64,000 nt of DNA from Megachile rotundata (Eukaryota; Arthropoda; Insecta; Hymenoptera; Megachilidae). The DNA lies in the NCBI RefSeq assembly GCF_050947335.1, contig NW_027473345.1, positions 1,240,001-1,304,000 of the forward strand, read 5' to 3'. The position numbers were made by a program, and so were the translations under genes. The notes beneath the pieces are model-generated. The model saw only the letters and a list, made by a program, of their open reading frames with translations. It made no database searches and was not told the origin of the DNA. Below are positions 1-15,495 of this stretch, piece by piece (the stretch's first letter is position 1; the number at the start of each line of letters is the position of its first letter).

Positions 1-1478
1 TTGTGATTCTATGATTGTGATTGTATGATTGTGATTGTATGATTGTGATTGTATGATTGTGATTGTGTGATTGCGTTTGTATGATTCTAATTGTATGCAT
101 GCGAATGTATGATTGTGATTGCATGATTGTGATTGTATGATTGTGATTGTATGATTGTAATTGTATGAATTTGATTGTATGATTGTGACTGTATTATTGT
201 GATTGTATGATTGTGATTGTATGATTGTGATTGTATGATTGTGATTGTATGAATGTGATTGTATAATTGTGATTGCATGATTGTGATTGTATGATTGTCA
301 TTGTACGATTGTGATTGTACGATTCTGATTGTACGATTGTGATTGTACGATTGTGATTTTATGATTGTGACTGTATGATTGTGATTGTATGATTGTGATT
401 GTGTGATTGCGATTGTTTGATTCTAATTGTATGCATGTGAATGTATAATTCTGATTGTATGTTTGTGATAATATGATTGCGATTGTATGACTGAGATTGT
501 ATGATTGAGATTGTATGATTGTGATTGTATGATTGTGATATTATGATTGTGATTGTATGATTGTGATTGTATGATTGTGATTGTATGGTAGTGATTGTAT
601 GATTGTAATTGTATGATTGTGATTGTACGATTGTGGTTCTATGATTGTGATTGTATGATTGTGATTGTATAATTGTGATTGTATAATTGTGATTGCATGA
701 TTGTGATTGTATGATTGTCATTGTACGATTGTGGTTGTATGATTGTGATTGTATGATTGTGATTGTATGATTGTGATTGTATGGTTGTGATTGTATGACT
801 GTGATTGTATGATTGTGATTGTATGATTGTGATTGTATGTTTGTGATTGTGTGAGTGCGTTTGTATGATTCTAATTGTATGCATGCGAATGTATAATTCT
901 GATTGTATGTTTGTGATAATATGATTGCGATTGTATGATTGTGACTGTATGATTGTGATTGTATGATTGTGATTGTATGATTGTGATTGTATGACCGTGA
1001 TTGTATGAATGTGATTGTATGATTGTGATTGTATGATTGCGATTGTATGATTGTGATCGTATGACTGTGATTGTATGATTGTGATTGTATGATTGTGATT
1101 GTATGATTGTTATTGCATGATTGTGATTGTGTGATTGTGATTGTACGATTGTGGTTCTATGATTGTAATGGTATGATTGTGTTTGTATAATTGTGATTGT
1201 ATGATTGTGATTGTTTGATTGTGGGTGTATGATTGTGTTTGTATAATTGTGATTGTATGATTGCGATTGTCTGATTGCGATTGTGTGATTGTGAATGTAT
1301 GATTGTGATTGTATGAATGTGATTCCATGATTGTAATTGTATGATTGCAATTGTATGAATGTGATTGTATGATTGTGATTGTATGATTGTGATTGTGTGA
1401 TTGCGTTTGTATGATTCTAATTGTATGCATGTGAATGTATAATTCTGATTGTATGATTGTGATTGTATGATTGTGATT
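1..1478. repeat. 4,046-bp-offset duplication, copy 1
   Basis: This segment matches 4,047-5,524 with only a few base differences and at most single-unit length changes. The match ends where copy 1 continues GTGTGATTGTG and copy 2 continues CTACGATTGAG. The 4,046-bp offset is exactly 289 monomers. Confidence 0.8.
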
Positions 1479-3190
1479 GTGTGATTGTGATTGTATGTTT
1501 GTGATTGTATGTTTGTGATTGTATGATTGTGATTGTATGATTGTGATTGTATGACTGTGATTGTATGATTGTGATTTTATAATTGTGATTGTATAATTGT
1601 GATTGCATGATTGTGATTGTATGATTGTCATTGTACGATTGTGGTTGTATGATTGTGATTGTATGATTGTGATTGTATGATTGTGATTGTATGATTGTGA
1701 TTGTATGATTGTGATTGTATGATTATGATTGTGTGATTGCGTTTGTATGATTGTGATTGTATGATTGTGATTGTATGATTGTGATTGTATGATTGTGATT
1801 GTGTGATTGCGTTTGTATGATTCTAATTGTATGCATGCGAATGTATAATTCTGATTGTATGTTTGTGATAATATGATTGCGATTGTATGATTCAGATTGT
1901 ATGATTGTGATTGTATGATTGTGATTGTATGATTGTGATTGTATGATTGTGATTGTATGATTGTGATTGCGTGATTGTGATTGTATGATTGTGATTGTAT
2001 GATTGTGATTGTATGATTGTGATTGTATGATTGTGATTGTATGATTGTGATTCTATGATTGTGATTGTATGATTGTGATTGTATGATTGTGATTGTATGA
2101 TTGTGATTGTATGATTGTGATTGTATGATTGTGATTGTATGATTGTGATTGTATGATTGTGATTGTATGATTGTGATTGTATGATTGTGATTGTATGATT
2201 GTGATTGTATGATTCTAATTGTATGCATGTGAATGTATAACTCTGGTTGTATGATTGTGATTGTATGATTGTGATTGTATGATTGTGATTGTATGATTGT
2301 GATTGTATGATTGTGATTGTATGATTGTGATTGTATGATTGTGATTGTATGATTGTGATTGTATGATTGTGATTGTATGATTGTGATTGTATGATTGTGA
2401 TTGTATGATTGTGATTGTATGATTGTGATTGTATGATTGGGACTGTATGATTGCGATTGTCTGATTGCGATTGTGTGATTGTGAATGTATGATTGTGATT
2501 GTATGATTGTGATTCTATGATTGTGATTGTATGATTGTAATTGTATGAATGTGATTGTATGATTGTGATTGTATGATTGTGATTGTGTGATTGCGTTTGT
2601 ATGATTCTAATTGTATGCATGTGAATGTATAATTCTGATTGTATGATTGTGATTGTATGATTGTGATTGTGTGATTGTGATTGTATGTTTGTGATTGTAT
2701 GATTGTGATTGTATGATTGTGATTGTATGACTGTGATTGTATGATTGTGATTATATAATTGTGATTGTATAATTGTGATTGCATGATTGTGATTGTATGA
2801 TTGTCATTGTACGATTGTGGTTGTACGATTGTGATTGTATGATTGTGATTGTATGATTGTGATTGTATGATTGTGATTGTATGATTGTGATTGTATGATT
2901 GTGATTGTATGATTGTGATTGTATGATTGTGATTGTATGATTGTGATTGTATGATTGTGATTGTATGATTGTGATTGTATGATTGTGATTGTATGATTGT
3001 GATTGTATGATTGTGATTGTATGATTGGGATTGTATGATTGCGATTGTCTGATTGCGATTGTGTGATTGTGAATGTATGGTTGTGATTGTATGATTGTGA
3101 TTCTATGATTGTGATTGTATGATTGTAGTTGTATGAATGTGATTGTATGATTGTGATTGTATGATTGTGATAATATGATTGCGATTGTAT
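1356..3190. repeat. 1.8-kb block repeated at about 8,870-10,690
   Basis: The ATGCAT cassette at 1,425 corresponds to 8,943 (offset 7,518, 537 monomers). The one at 2,615 corresponds to 10,119 (offset 7,504, 536 monomers), so there is one whole-unit difference. The order of variant monomers between them matches, including TGTTTGTGATTGTA and the CTCTGGTTG variant (2,231 and 9,729). Confidence 0.7.
1790..1887. repeat. ATGCAT cassette (representative copy)
   Basis: A fixed string of variant monomers recurs through the whole window. Its order is TGATTGTGATTGTG, TGATTGCGTTTGTA, TGATTCTAATTGTA, TGCATGYGAATGTA, TAATTCTGATTGTA, often continued by TGTTTGTGATAATA and TGATTGCGATTGTA. The TGCATG unit starts at 96, 432, 1,832, 4,142, 8,188 and many other positions. 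I saw 22 copies in the first 9 kb, so about 150 in the window by extrapolation. The Y position is C or T (a CpG or TpG). The ATGCAT palindrome supplies a minus-strand ATG, which is why so many spurious reading frames begin here. Confidence 0.85.
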
Positions 3191-3544
3191 GATTGTGACT
3201 GTATGATTGCGATTGTATGATTGTGATTGTATGATTGTGATTGTATGACCGTGATTGTATGAATGTGATTGTATGATTGTGATTGTATGATTGCGATTGT
3301 ATGATTGTGATCGTATGACTGTGATTGTATGATTGTGATTGTATGATTGTGATTGTATGATTGTTATTGCATGATTGTGATTGTGTGATTGTGATTGTAC
3401 GATTGTGGTTCTATGATTGTAATGGTATGATTGTGTTTGTATAATTGTGATTGTATGATTGTGATTGTTTGATTGTGGGTGTATGATTGTGTTTGTATAA
3501 TTGTGATTGTATGATTGCGATTGTCTGATTGCGATTGTGTGATT

Positions 3545-4640
3545 GTGATTGTATGATTGTGATGGTATGATTGTGATTGTATGATTGTGGTTGTATGATT
3601 GTGATTGTATGATTGTGATTGTATGATTGTGATTGTATGATTGTGATTGTGTGATTGCGTTTGTATGATTCTAATTGTATGCATGCGAATGTATAATTCT
3701 GATTGTATGTTTGTGATAATACGATTGCGATTGTATGATGCAGATTGTATGATTGTGATTGTATGATTGTGATTGTATGATTGTGATTGTATGATTGTGA
3801 TTGTATGATTGTGATTGTATGATTGTGATTGTATGATTGTGATTGTATGATTGTGATTGTATGATTGTGATTGTATGATTGTGATTGTATGATTGTGATT
3901 GTATGATTGTGATTGTATGATTATGATTGTATGATTGTGATTGTATGATTGTGATTGTATGATTGTGATTGTATGATTGCGATTGTCTGATTGCGATTGT
4001 ATGATTGTGACGGTATGATTGTGATTGTATGATTGTGATTCTATGATTGTGATTGTATGATTGTGATTGTATGATTGTGATTGTATGATTGTGATTGTAT
4101 GATTGTGATTGTGTGATTGCGTTTGTATGATTCTAATTGTATGCATGCGAATGTATGATTGTGATTGCATGATTGTGATTGTATGATTGTGATTGTATGA
4201 TTGTAATTGTATGAATTTGATTGTATGATTGTGACTGTATTATTGTGATTGTATGATTGTGATTGTATGATTGTGATTGTATGATTGTGATTGTATGAAT
4301 GTGATTGTATAATTGTGATTGCATGATTGTGATTGTATGATTGTCATTGTACGATTGTGATTGTACGATTCTGATTGTACGATTGTGATTGTACGATTGT
4401 GATTTTATGATTGTGACTGTATGATTGTGATTGTATGATTGTGATTGTGTGATTGCGATTGTTTGATTCTAATTGTATGCATGTGAATGTATAATTCTGA
4501 TTGTATGTTTGTGATAATATGATTGCGATTGTATGATTGAGATTGTATGATTGAGATTGTATGATTGTGATTGTATGATTGTGATATTATGATTGTGATT
4601 GTATGATTGTGATTGTATGATTGTGATTGTATGGTAGTGA
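3545..4640. repeat. 1.1-kb block repeated at 7,605-8,690
   Basis: The unit containing GATGGTATG at 3,561 matches 7,621 (offset 4,060). Later anchors match at 4,046, so one monomer was lost between them. The rare GATAATACG string occurs in both copies, at 3,714 and 7,774. Confidence 0.75.
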
Positions 4641-5524
4641 TTGTATGATTGTAATTGTATGATTGTGATTGTACGATTGTGGTTCTATGATTGTGATTGT
4701 ATGATTGTGATTGTATAATTGTGATTGTATAATTGTGATTGCATGATTGTGATTGTATGATTGTCATTGTACGATTGTGGTTGTATGATTGTGATTGTAT
4801 GATTGTGATTGTATGATTGTGATTGTATGGTTGTGATTGTATGACTGTGATTGTATGATTGTGATTGTATGATTGTGATTGTATGTTTGTGATTGTGTGA
4901 GTGCGTTTGTATGATTCTAATTGTATGCATGCGAATGTATAATTCTGATTGTATGTTTGTGATAATATGATTGCGATTGTATGATTGTGACTGTATGATT
5001 GTGATTGTATGATTGTGATTTTATGATTGTGATTGTATGACCGTGATTGTATGAATGTGATTGTATGATTGTGATTGTATGATTGCGATTGTATGATTGT
5101 GATCGTATGACTGTGATTGTATGATTGTGATTGTATGATTGTGATTGTATGATTGTTATTGCATGATTGTGATTGTGTGATTGTGATTGTACGATTGTGG
5201 TTCTATGATTGTAATGGTATGATTGTGTTTGTATAATTGTGATTGTATGATTGTGATTGTTTGATTGTGGGTGTATGATTGTGTTTGTATAATTGTGATT
5301 GTATGATTGCGATTGTCTGATTGCGATTGTGTGATTGTGAATGTATGATTGTGATTGTATGAATGTGATTCCATGATTGTAATTGTATGATTGCAATTGT
5401 ATGAATGTGATTGTATGATTGTGATTGTATGATTGTGATTGTGTGATTGCGTTTGTATGATTCTAATTGTATGCATGTGAATGTATAATTCTGATTGTAT
5501 GATTGTGATTGTATGATTGTGATT
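4047..5524. repeat. 4,046-bp-offset duplication, copy 2
   Basis: This is the partner of 1-1,478. A third, shorter copy begins at about 8,093 and stays similar to about 8,690, where the TGATATTATG string is passed and the copies part. Confidence 0.8.
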
Positions 5525-8500
5525 CTACGATTGAGATTGTATGATTGTGATTGTATGATTGTGATTGTATGATTGTGATTGTATGATTGCGATTGTATGA
5601 TTGTGATTGTATGATTGTGATTGTATGATTGCGATTGTATCATTGTGATTGTATGATTGTGGTTGTATGATTGTGATTGTATGATTGTGATTGTATGATT
5701 GTGATTGTATGATTGTGATTGTATGATTGTTATTGTATGATTGTGATTGTATGATTGTGATTGTATGATTGTGATTGTATGATTGCGATTGTCTGATTGC
5801 GATTGTGTGATTGCGAATGTATGATTGTGATTGTATGATTGTGATTCTATGATTGTGATTGTATGATTGTGATTGTATGATTGTGATTGTATGATTGTGA
5901 TTGTATGATTGTGATTGTATGATTGTGATGGTGTGATTGTGATTGCATGATTGTGATTGCATGATTGTGATTGTATGATGGTGATTGTGTGATTGCGTTT
6001 GTATGATGCTAATTGTATGCATGTGAATGTATAATTCTGATTGTATGTTTGCGATAATATGATTGCGATTGTAGGATTGTGATTGTATGATTGTGATTGT
6101 AAGATTGTAATTGTATGATTGTGATTGTATGATTGTGATTGTATGATTGCGATTGTCTGATTGCGATTGTGTGATTGTGAATGTATGATTGCGATTCTAT
6201 GATTGTGATTGTATGATTGTAATTGCATGAGTGTGATTGTATGATTGTGATTGTATGATTGTGATTGTGTGATTGCGTTTGTATGATTGTGATTGTATGA
6301 TTGTGATTGTATGATTGCGATTGTCTGATTGCGATTGTGTGATTGTGACTGTATGATTGTGATTGTATGATTGTGATTGTATGATTGTGATTGTGTGATT
6401 GCGTTTGTATGATTCTAATTGCATGCATGCGAATGTATAATTCTGATTGTGAGTTTGTGATAATATGATTGCGATTGTATGATTCAGATTGTATGATTGC
6501 GTTTGTATGATTCTAATTGTATGCATGCGAATGTATAATTCTGATTGTATGTTTGTGATAATATGATTGCGATTGTATGATTCAGATTGTATGATTGTGA
6601 TTGTATGATTGTGATTGTATGATTGTGATTGTATGATTGTGATTGTATGATTGTGATTGTATGATTGTGATTGTATGATTGTGATTGTATGATTGTGATT
6701 GTATGATTGTGATTGTATGATTGTGATTGTATGATTGTGATTGTGTGATTGCGTTTGTATGATTCTAATTGTATGCATGTGAATGTATAATTCTGATTGT
6801 ATGATTGTGATTGTATGATTGTGATTGTATGATTGTGATTGTATGATTGTGATTGTATGATTGTGATTGTATGATTGTGATTGTATGATTGTGATTGTAT
6901 GATTGTGATGGTGTGATTGTGATTGCATGATTGTGATTGCATGATTGTGATTGTATGATGGTGATTGTGTGATTGCGTTTGTATGATGCTAATTGTATGC
7001 ATGTGAATGTATAATTCTGATTGTATGTTTGTGATAATATGATTGCGATTGTAGGATTGTGATTGTATGATTGTGATTGTAAGATTGTAATTGTATGATT
7101 GTGATTGTATGATTGTGATTGTATGATTGCCATTGTCTGATTGCGATTGTGCGATTGTGAATGTATGATTGCGATTCTATGATTGTGATTGTATGATTGT
7201 AATTGCATGAGTGTGATTGTATGATTGTGATTGTATGATTGTGATTGTGTGATTGCGTTTGTATGATTGTGATTGTATGATTGTGATTGTATGATTGTGA
7301 TTGTATGATTGTGATTGTATGATTGTGATTGTATGATTGTGATTGTGTGATTGCGTTTGTATGATTCTAATTGTATGCATGCGAATGTATAATTCTGATT
7401 GTATGTTTGTGATAATATGATTGCGATTGTATGATTCAGATTGTATGATTGTGATTGTATGATTGTGATTGTATGATTGTGATTGTATGATTGTGATTGT
7501 ATGATTGTGATTGTATGATTGTGATTGTATGATTGTGGTTGCGTGATTGTGATTGTATGATTGTGATTGTATGATTGTCATTGTACGACTGTGGTTGTAC
7601 GATTGTGATTGTATGATTGTGATGGTATGATTGTGATTGTATGATTGTGGTTGTATGATTGTGATTGTATGATTGTGATTGTATGATTGTGATTGTATGA
7701 TTGTGATTGTGTGATTGCGTTTGTATGATTCTAATTGTATGCATGCGAATGTATAATTCTGATTGTATGTTTGTGATAATACGATTGCGATTGTATGATT
7801 CAGATTGTATGATTGTGATTGTATGATTGTGATTGTATGATTGTGATTGTATGATTGTGATTGTATGATTGTGATTGTATGATTGTGATTGTATGATTGT
7901 GATTGTATGATTGTGATTGTATGATTGTGATTGTATGATTGTGATTGTATGATTGTGATTGTATGATTATGATTGTATGATTGTGATTGTATGATTGTGA
8001 TTGTATGATTGTGATTGTATGATTGCGATTGTCTGATTGCGATTGTATGATTGTGACGGTATGATTGTGATTGTATGATTGTGATTCTATGATTGTGATT
8101 GTATGATTGTGATTGTATGATTGTGATTGTATGATTGTGATTGTATGATTGTGATTGTGTGATTGCGTTTGTATGATTCTAATTGTATGCATGCGAATGT
8201 ATGATTGTGATTGCATGATTGTGATTGTATGATTGTGATTGTATGATTGTAATTGTATGAATTTGATTGTATGATTGTGACTGTATTATTGTGATTGTAT
8301 GATTGTGATTGTATGATTGTGATTGTATGATTGTGATTGTATGAATGTGATTGTATAATTGTGATTGCATGATTGTGATTGTATGATTGTCATTGTACGA
8401 TTGTGATTGTACGATTCTGATTGTACGATTGTGATTGTACGATTGTGATTTTATGATTGTGACTGTATGATTGTGATTGTATGATTGTGATTGTGTGATT

Positions 8501-11500
8501 GCGATTGTTTGATTCTAATTGTATGCATGTGAATGTATAATTCTGATTGTATGTTTGTGATAATATGATTGCGATTGTATGATTGAGATTGTATGATTGA
8601 GATTGTATGATTGTGATTGTATGATTGTGATATTATGATTGTGATTGTATGATTGTGATTGTATGATTGTGATTGTATGATTGTGATTGTGTGATTGTGA
8701 TTGTATGATTGTGATTGTATGATTGTGATTGTATGATTGTGATTGTATGATTGTGATTGTATGATTGTGATTGTATGATTGTGATTGTATGATTGTGATT
8801 GTATGATTGTGAATGTATGATTGTGATTGTATGATTGTGATTCTATGATTGTGATTGTATGATTGTAATTGTATGAATGTGATTGTATGATTGTGATTGT
8901 ATGATTGTGATTGTGTGATTGCGTTTGTATGATTCTAATTGTATGCATGTGAATGTATAATTCTGATTGTATGATTGTGATTGTATGATTGTGATTGTGT
9001 GATTGTGATTGTATGTTTGTGATTGTATGATTGTGATTGTATGATTGTGATTGTATGACTGTGATTGTATGATTGTGATTTTATAATTGTGATTGTATAA
9101 TTGTGATTGCATGATTGTGATTGTATGATTGTCATTGTACGATTGTGGTTGTATGATTGTGATTGTATGATTGTGATTGTATGATTGTGATTGTATGATT
9201 GTGATTGTATGATTGTGATTGTATGATTGTGATTGTGTGATTGCGTTTGTATGATTGTGATTGTATGATTGTGATTGTATGATTGTGATTGTATGATTGT
9301 GATTGTGTGATTGCGTTTGTATGATTCTAATTGTATGCATGCGAATGTATAATTCTGATTGTATGTTTGTGATAATATGATTGCGATTGTATGATTCAGA
9401 TTGTATGATTGTGAGTGTATGATTGTGATTGTATGATTGTGATTGTATGATTGTGATTGTATGATTGTGATTGTATGATTGTGATTGCGTGATTGTGATT
9501 GTATGATTGTGATTGTATGATTGTGATTGTATGATTGTGATTGTATGATTGTGATTGTATGATTGTGATTGTATGATTGTGATTGTATGATTGTGATTGT
9601 ATGATTGTGATTGTATGATTGTGATTGTATGATTGTGATTGTATGATTGTGATTGTATGATTGTGATTGTATGATTGTGATTGTATGATTGTGATTGTAT
9701 GATTCTAATTGTATGCATGTGAATGTATAACTCTGGTTGTATGATTGTGATTGTATGATTGTGATTGTATGATTGTGATTGTATGATTGTGATTGTATGA
9801 TTGTGATTGTATGATTGTGATTGTATGATTGTGATTGTATGATTGTGATTGTATGATTGTGATTGTATGATTGTGATTGTATGATTGTGATTGTATGATT
9901 GTGATTGTATGATTGTGATTGTATGATTGTGATTGTATGATTGGGATTGTATGATTGCGATTGTCTGATTGCGATTGTGTGATTGTGAATGTATGATTGT
10001 GATTGTATGATTGTGATTCTATGATTGTGATTGTATGATTGTAATTGTATGAATGTGATTGTATGATTGTGATTGTATGATTGTGATTGTGTGATTGCGT
10101 TTGTATGATTCTAATTGTATGCATGTGAATGTATAATTCTGATTGTATGATTGTGATTGTATGATTGTGATTGTGTGATTGTGATTGTATGTTTGTGATT
10201 GTATGATTGTGATTGTATGATTGTGATTGTATGACTGTGATTGTATGATTGTGATTATATAATTGTGATTGTATAATTGTGATTGCATGATTGTGATTGT
10301 ATGATTGTCATTGTACGATTGTGGTTGTACGATTGTGATTGTATGATTGTGATTGTATGATTGTGATTGTATGATTGTGATTGTATGATTGTGATTGTAT
10401 GATTGTGATTGTATGATTGTGATTGTATGATTGTGATTGTATGATTGTGATTGTATGATTGTGATTGTATGATTGTGATTGTATGATTGTGATTGTATGA
10501 TTGTGATTGTATGATTGTGATTGTATGATTGTGATTGTATGATTGTGATTGTATGATTGTGATTGTATGATTGGGATTGTATGATTGCGATTGTCTGATT
10601 GCGATTGTGTGATTGTGAATGTATGGTTGTGATTGTATGATTGTGATTCTATGATTGTGATTGTATGATTGTAGTTGTATGAATGTGATTGTATGATTGT
10701 GATTGTATGATTGTGATTGTATGATTGTGATTGTATGATTGTGATTGTATGATTGTGATTGTATGATTGTGATTGTATGATTGTGATTGTATGATTGGGA
10801 TTGTATGATTGCGATTGTCTGATTGCGATTGTGTGATTGTGAATGTATGATTGTGATTGTATGATTGTGATTCTATGATTGTGATTGTATGATTGTAATT
10901 GTATGAATGTGATTGTATGATTGTGATTGTATGATTGTGATTGTGTGATTGCGTTTGTATGATTCTAATTGTATGCATGTGAATGTATAATTCTGATTGT
11001 ATGATTGTGATTGTATGATTGTGATTGTGTGATTGTGATTGTATGTTTGTGATTGTATGATTGTGATTGTATGATTGTGATTGTATGATTGTGATTGTAT
11101 GACTGTGATTGTATGATTGTGATTGTATAATTGTGATTGTATAATTGTGATTGCATGATTGTGATTGTATGATTGTCATTGTACGAATGTGGTTGTATGT
11201 ATGTGATTGTATGATTGTGATTGTATGATTGTGATTGTATGATTGTGATTGTATGATTGTGATTGTATGATTGTGATTGTATGATTGTGATTGTATGATT
11301 GTGATTGTATGTTTGTGATTGTGTGATTGCGTTTGTATGATTCTAATTGTATGCATGCGAATGTATAATTCTGATTGTATGTTTGTGATAATATGATTGC
11401 GATTGTATGATTGTGACTGTATGATTGTGATTGTATGAATGTGATTCCATGATTGTAATTGTATGATTGTAATTGTATGAATGTGATTGTATGATTGTGA

Positions 11501-13787
11501 TTGTATGATTGTGATTGTGTGATTGCGATTTTATGATTCTAACTGTATGCATGTGAATGTATAATTCTGATTGTATGATTGTGATTGTATGATTGTGATT
11601 GTGTGATTGTGATTGTATGATTGGGATTGTATGATTGCGATTGTCTGATTGCGATTGTGTGATTGTGAATGTATGATTGTGATTGTATGATTGTGATTCT
11701 ATGATTGTGATTGTATGATTGTAATTGTATGAATGTGATTGTATGATTGTGATTGTATGATTGTGATTGTATGATTGTGATTGTATGATTGTGATTGTAT
11801 GATTGTGATTGTATGATTGTGATTGTATGATTGTGATTGTATGATTGTGATTGTATGATTGTGATTGTATGATTGGGATTGTATGATTGCGATTGTCTGA
11901 TTGCGATTGTGTGATTGTGAATGTATGATTGTGATTGTATGATTGTGATTCTATGATTGTGATTGTATGATTGTGATTGTATGATTGTGATTGTATGATT
12001 GTGATTGTATGATTGTGATTGTATGATTGTGATTGTATGATTGTGATTGTATGATTGTGATTGTATGATTGTGATTGTATGATTGTGATGGTGTGATTGT
12101 GATTGCATGATTGTGATTGCATGATTGTGATTGTATGATGGTGATTGTGTGATTGCGTTTGTATGATGCTAATTGTATGCATGTGAATGTATAATTCTGA
12201 TTGTATGTTTGTGATAATATGATTGCGATTGTTGGATTGTGATTGTATGATTGTGATTGTATGATTGCGATTGTCTGATTGCGATTGTGTGATTGTGAAT
12301 GTATGATTGCGATTCTATGATTGTGATTGTATGATTGTAATTGCATGAGTGTGATTGTATGATTGTGATTGTATGATTGTTATTGCATGATTGTGATTGT
12401 GTGATTGTGATTGTACGATTGTGGTTCTATGATTGTAATGGTATGATTGTGTTTGTATAATTGTGATTGTATGATTGTGATTGTTTGATTGTGGTTGTAT
12501 GATTGTGATTGTATAATTGTGATTGTAGGATTGTGATTAAACGATTGTGATTGTAAGATTGTAATTGTATGATTGTGATTGTATGATTGTGATTGTATGA
12601 TTCTGATTGTGTGATTGCGTTTGTATGATTCTAATTGTATGCATGTGAATGTATAATTCTGATTGTATGTTTGTGATAATATGATTGCGATTGTATGATT
12701 GAGATTGTATGATTGAGATTGTACGATTGTGGTTCTATGATTGTAATGGTATGATTGTGTTTGTATAATTGTGATTGTATGATTGTGATTGTTTGATTGT
12801 GGTTGTATGATTGTGATTGTATAATTGTGATTGTAGGATTGTGATTAAACGATTGTGATTGTAAGATTGTAATTGTATGATTGTGATTGTATGATTGTGA
12901 TTGTATGATTGTGATTGTATGATTGTGATTGTATGATTGTGATTGTGTGATTGCGTTTGTATGATTCTAATTGTATGCATGTGAATGTATAATTCTGATT
13001 GTATGATTGTGATTGTATGATTGTGATTGTATGATTGTGATTGTGTGATTGTGATTGTATGATTGTGATTGTATGATTGTGATTGTATGACTGTGATTGT
13101 ATGATTGTGATTGTATAATTGTGATTGTATAATTGTGATTGCATGATTGTGATTGTATGATTGTCATTGTACGATTGTGGTTGTACGATTGTGATTGTAT
13201 GATTGTGATGGTATGATTGTGATTGTATGATTGTGGTTGTATGATTGTGATTGTATGATTGTGATTGTATGATTGTGATTGTATGATTGTGATTGTATGA
13301 TTGTGATTATGTGATTGCGTTTGCATGATTCTAATTGTATGCATGCGAATGTATAATTCTGATTGTATGTTTGTGATAATATGATTGCGATTGTATGATT
13401 GTGATTGTATGATTGTGATTGTATGATTGTGATTGTATGATTATGATTGCATGATTGCGATTGTCTGATTGCGATTGTGTGATTGTGAATGTATGATTGT
13501 GATTGCATGATTGTGATTCTATGATTGTGATTGTATGATTGTGATTGTATGATTGTGATTGTATGATTGTGATTGTATGATTGTGATTGTATGATTGTGA
13601 TTGTATCATTGTGATTGTGTGATTGCGTTTGTATGGCTGTGATTGTATGATTGTGATTGTATGATTGTGACTGTATGATTGTGATTGTACGATTGTGATT
13701 GTACGATTGTGATTGTACGATTGTGATTGTACGATTGTGATTTTATGATTGTGACTGTATGATTGTAACTGTATGATAGAGAATGTG

Positions 13788-13807
13788 TAAATGCGATTGT
13801 GATTGCA
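13788..13807. repeat. M1 phase-slip module (20-bp unit), first of 13
   Basis: TAAATGCGATTGTGATTGCA is a 6+6+8 unit: an ordinary monomer with one extra 6-bp half-unit. It always follows TGATAGAGAWTGTG and is nearly always followed by TGATCGTAATTGTA. Starts of all copies found: 13,788; 14,718; 16,376; 17,208; 18,264; 19,572; 20,026; 21,418; 24,983; 54,039; 55,837; 56,235; 63,241. The copies at 13,788, 17,208 and 21,418 share the AATG form of the preceding unit and the others share ATTG, so there are at least two sub-lineages. Each copy shifts the downstream array by +6 bp. Confidence 0.9.
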
Positions 13808-15495
13808 TGATCGTAATTGTATGATTGTGAATGTATGATTATGATTGCATGATTGCGATTGTCTGATTGCGATTGTCTGATTGCGATTGTGTGATTGTGA
13901 ATGTATGATTTTGATTGCATGATTGTGATTCTATGATTGTGATTGTATGATTGTAATTGCATGAATGTGATTGTATGATTGTGATTGTATGATTGTGATT
14001 GTGTGATTGCGTTTGTATGATTCTAATTGTATGCATGCGAATGTATAATTCTGATTGTATGTTTGTGATAATATGATTGCGATTGTATGATTGTGACTGA
14101 ATGATTGTGATTGTATGATTGTGATTGTGTGATTGTGATTGTATGATTGTGATTGTATGATTGTGATTGTATGATTGTGATTGTATGATTATGATTGCAT
14201 GATTGCGATTGTCTGATTGCGATTGTGTGATTGTGAATGTATGATTGTGATTGCATGATTGTGATTCTATGATTGTGATTGTATGGTTGTAATTGTATGA
14301 ATTTGATTGTATGATTGTGACTGTATGATTGTGATTGTATGATTGTGATTGTATGATTGTGATTGTATGATTGTGATTGTATGAATGTGATTGTATGATT
14401 GTGATTGTATGATTGCGATTGTATGATTGTGATCGTAAGACTGTGATTGTATGATTGTGATTGTATGATTGTGATTGTATGATTGTGATTGCATGATTGT
14501 GATTGTGTGATTGTGATTGTACGATTGTGGTTCTATGATTGTAATTGTATGATTGTGTTTGTATAATTGTGTTTGTATGATTGTGATTGTATGATTGTGA
14601 TTGTATGATTGTGACTGTATGATTGTGATTGTACGATTGTGATTGTACGATTGTGATTATACGATTGTGATTTTATGATTGTGACTGTATGATTGTAACT
14701 GTATGATAGAGATTGTGTAAATGCGATTGTGATTGCATGATCGTAATTGTATGATTGTGAATGTATGATTATGATTGCATGATTGCGATTGTCTGATTGC
14801 GATTGTGTGATTGTGAATGTATGATTGTGATTGCATGATTGTGATTCTATGATTGTGATTGTATGATTGTAATTGTATGAATTTGATTGTATGATTGTGA
14901 TTGTATGATTGTGATTGTGTGATTGCGTTTGTATGATTCTAATTGTATGCATGTGAATGTATAATTCTGATTGTATGTTTGTGATAATATGATTGCGATT
15001 GTATGATTGAGATTGTATGATTGAGATTGTACGATTGTGGTTCTATGATTGTGATTGTATGATTGTGATTGTATGATTGTGATTGTATGATTGTGATTGT
15101 ATGATTGTGATTGTATGATTGTGATTGTATGATTGTGATTGTATGATTGTGATTGTATCATTGTGATTGTGTGATTGCGTTTGTATGATTGTGATTGTAT
15201 GATTGTGATTGTATGATTGTGATTGTGTGATTGCGTTTGTATGATTCTAATTGTATGCATGTGAATGTATAATTCTGATTGTATGTTTGTGATAATATGA
15301 TTGCGATTGTATGATTGTCATTGTATGATTGTGGTTTTATTATTGTGATTGTATGATTGTGATTGTATGATAGTGATTGCATGATTGTGATTGTATGATT
15401 GTCATTGTATGATTGTGGTTTTATGATTGTGATTGTATGATTGTGATTGTATGATTGTGATTGTATGATTGAGATTGTATGATTGTGATTGTATG

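Larger units (their letters stand above)
1..13600. repeat. Array domain A (neither marker module)
   Basis: This stretch contains the ATGCAT-type cassettes and canonical monomers but neither the 20-bp M1 module nor the TTTGAG-bearing M2 module. It is organised by a duplication with a 4,046-bp offset (289 monomers). The TGCATG unit at 96 recurs at 4,142 and 8,188. Between those anchors the copies differ by whole-unit insertions and by swapped internal blocks. The right boundary is approximate and is set by the first M1 block at 13.7 kb. Confidence 0.75.
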
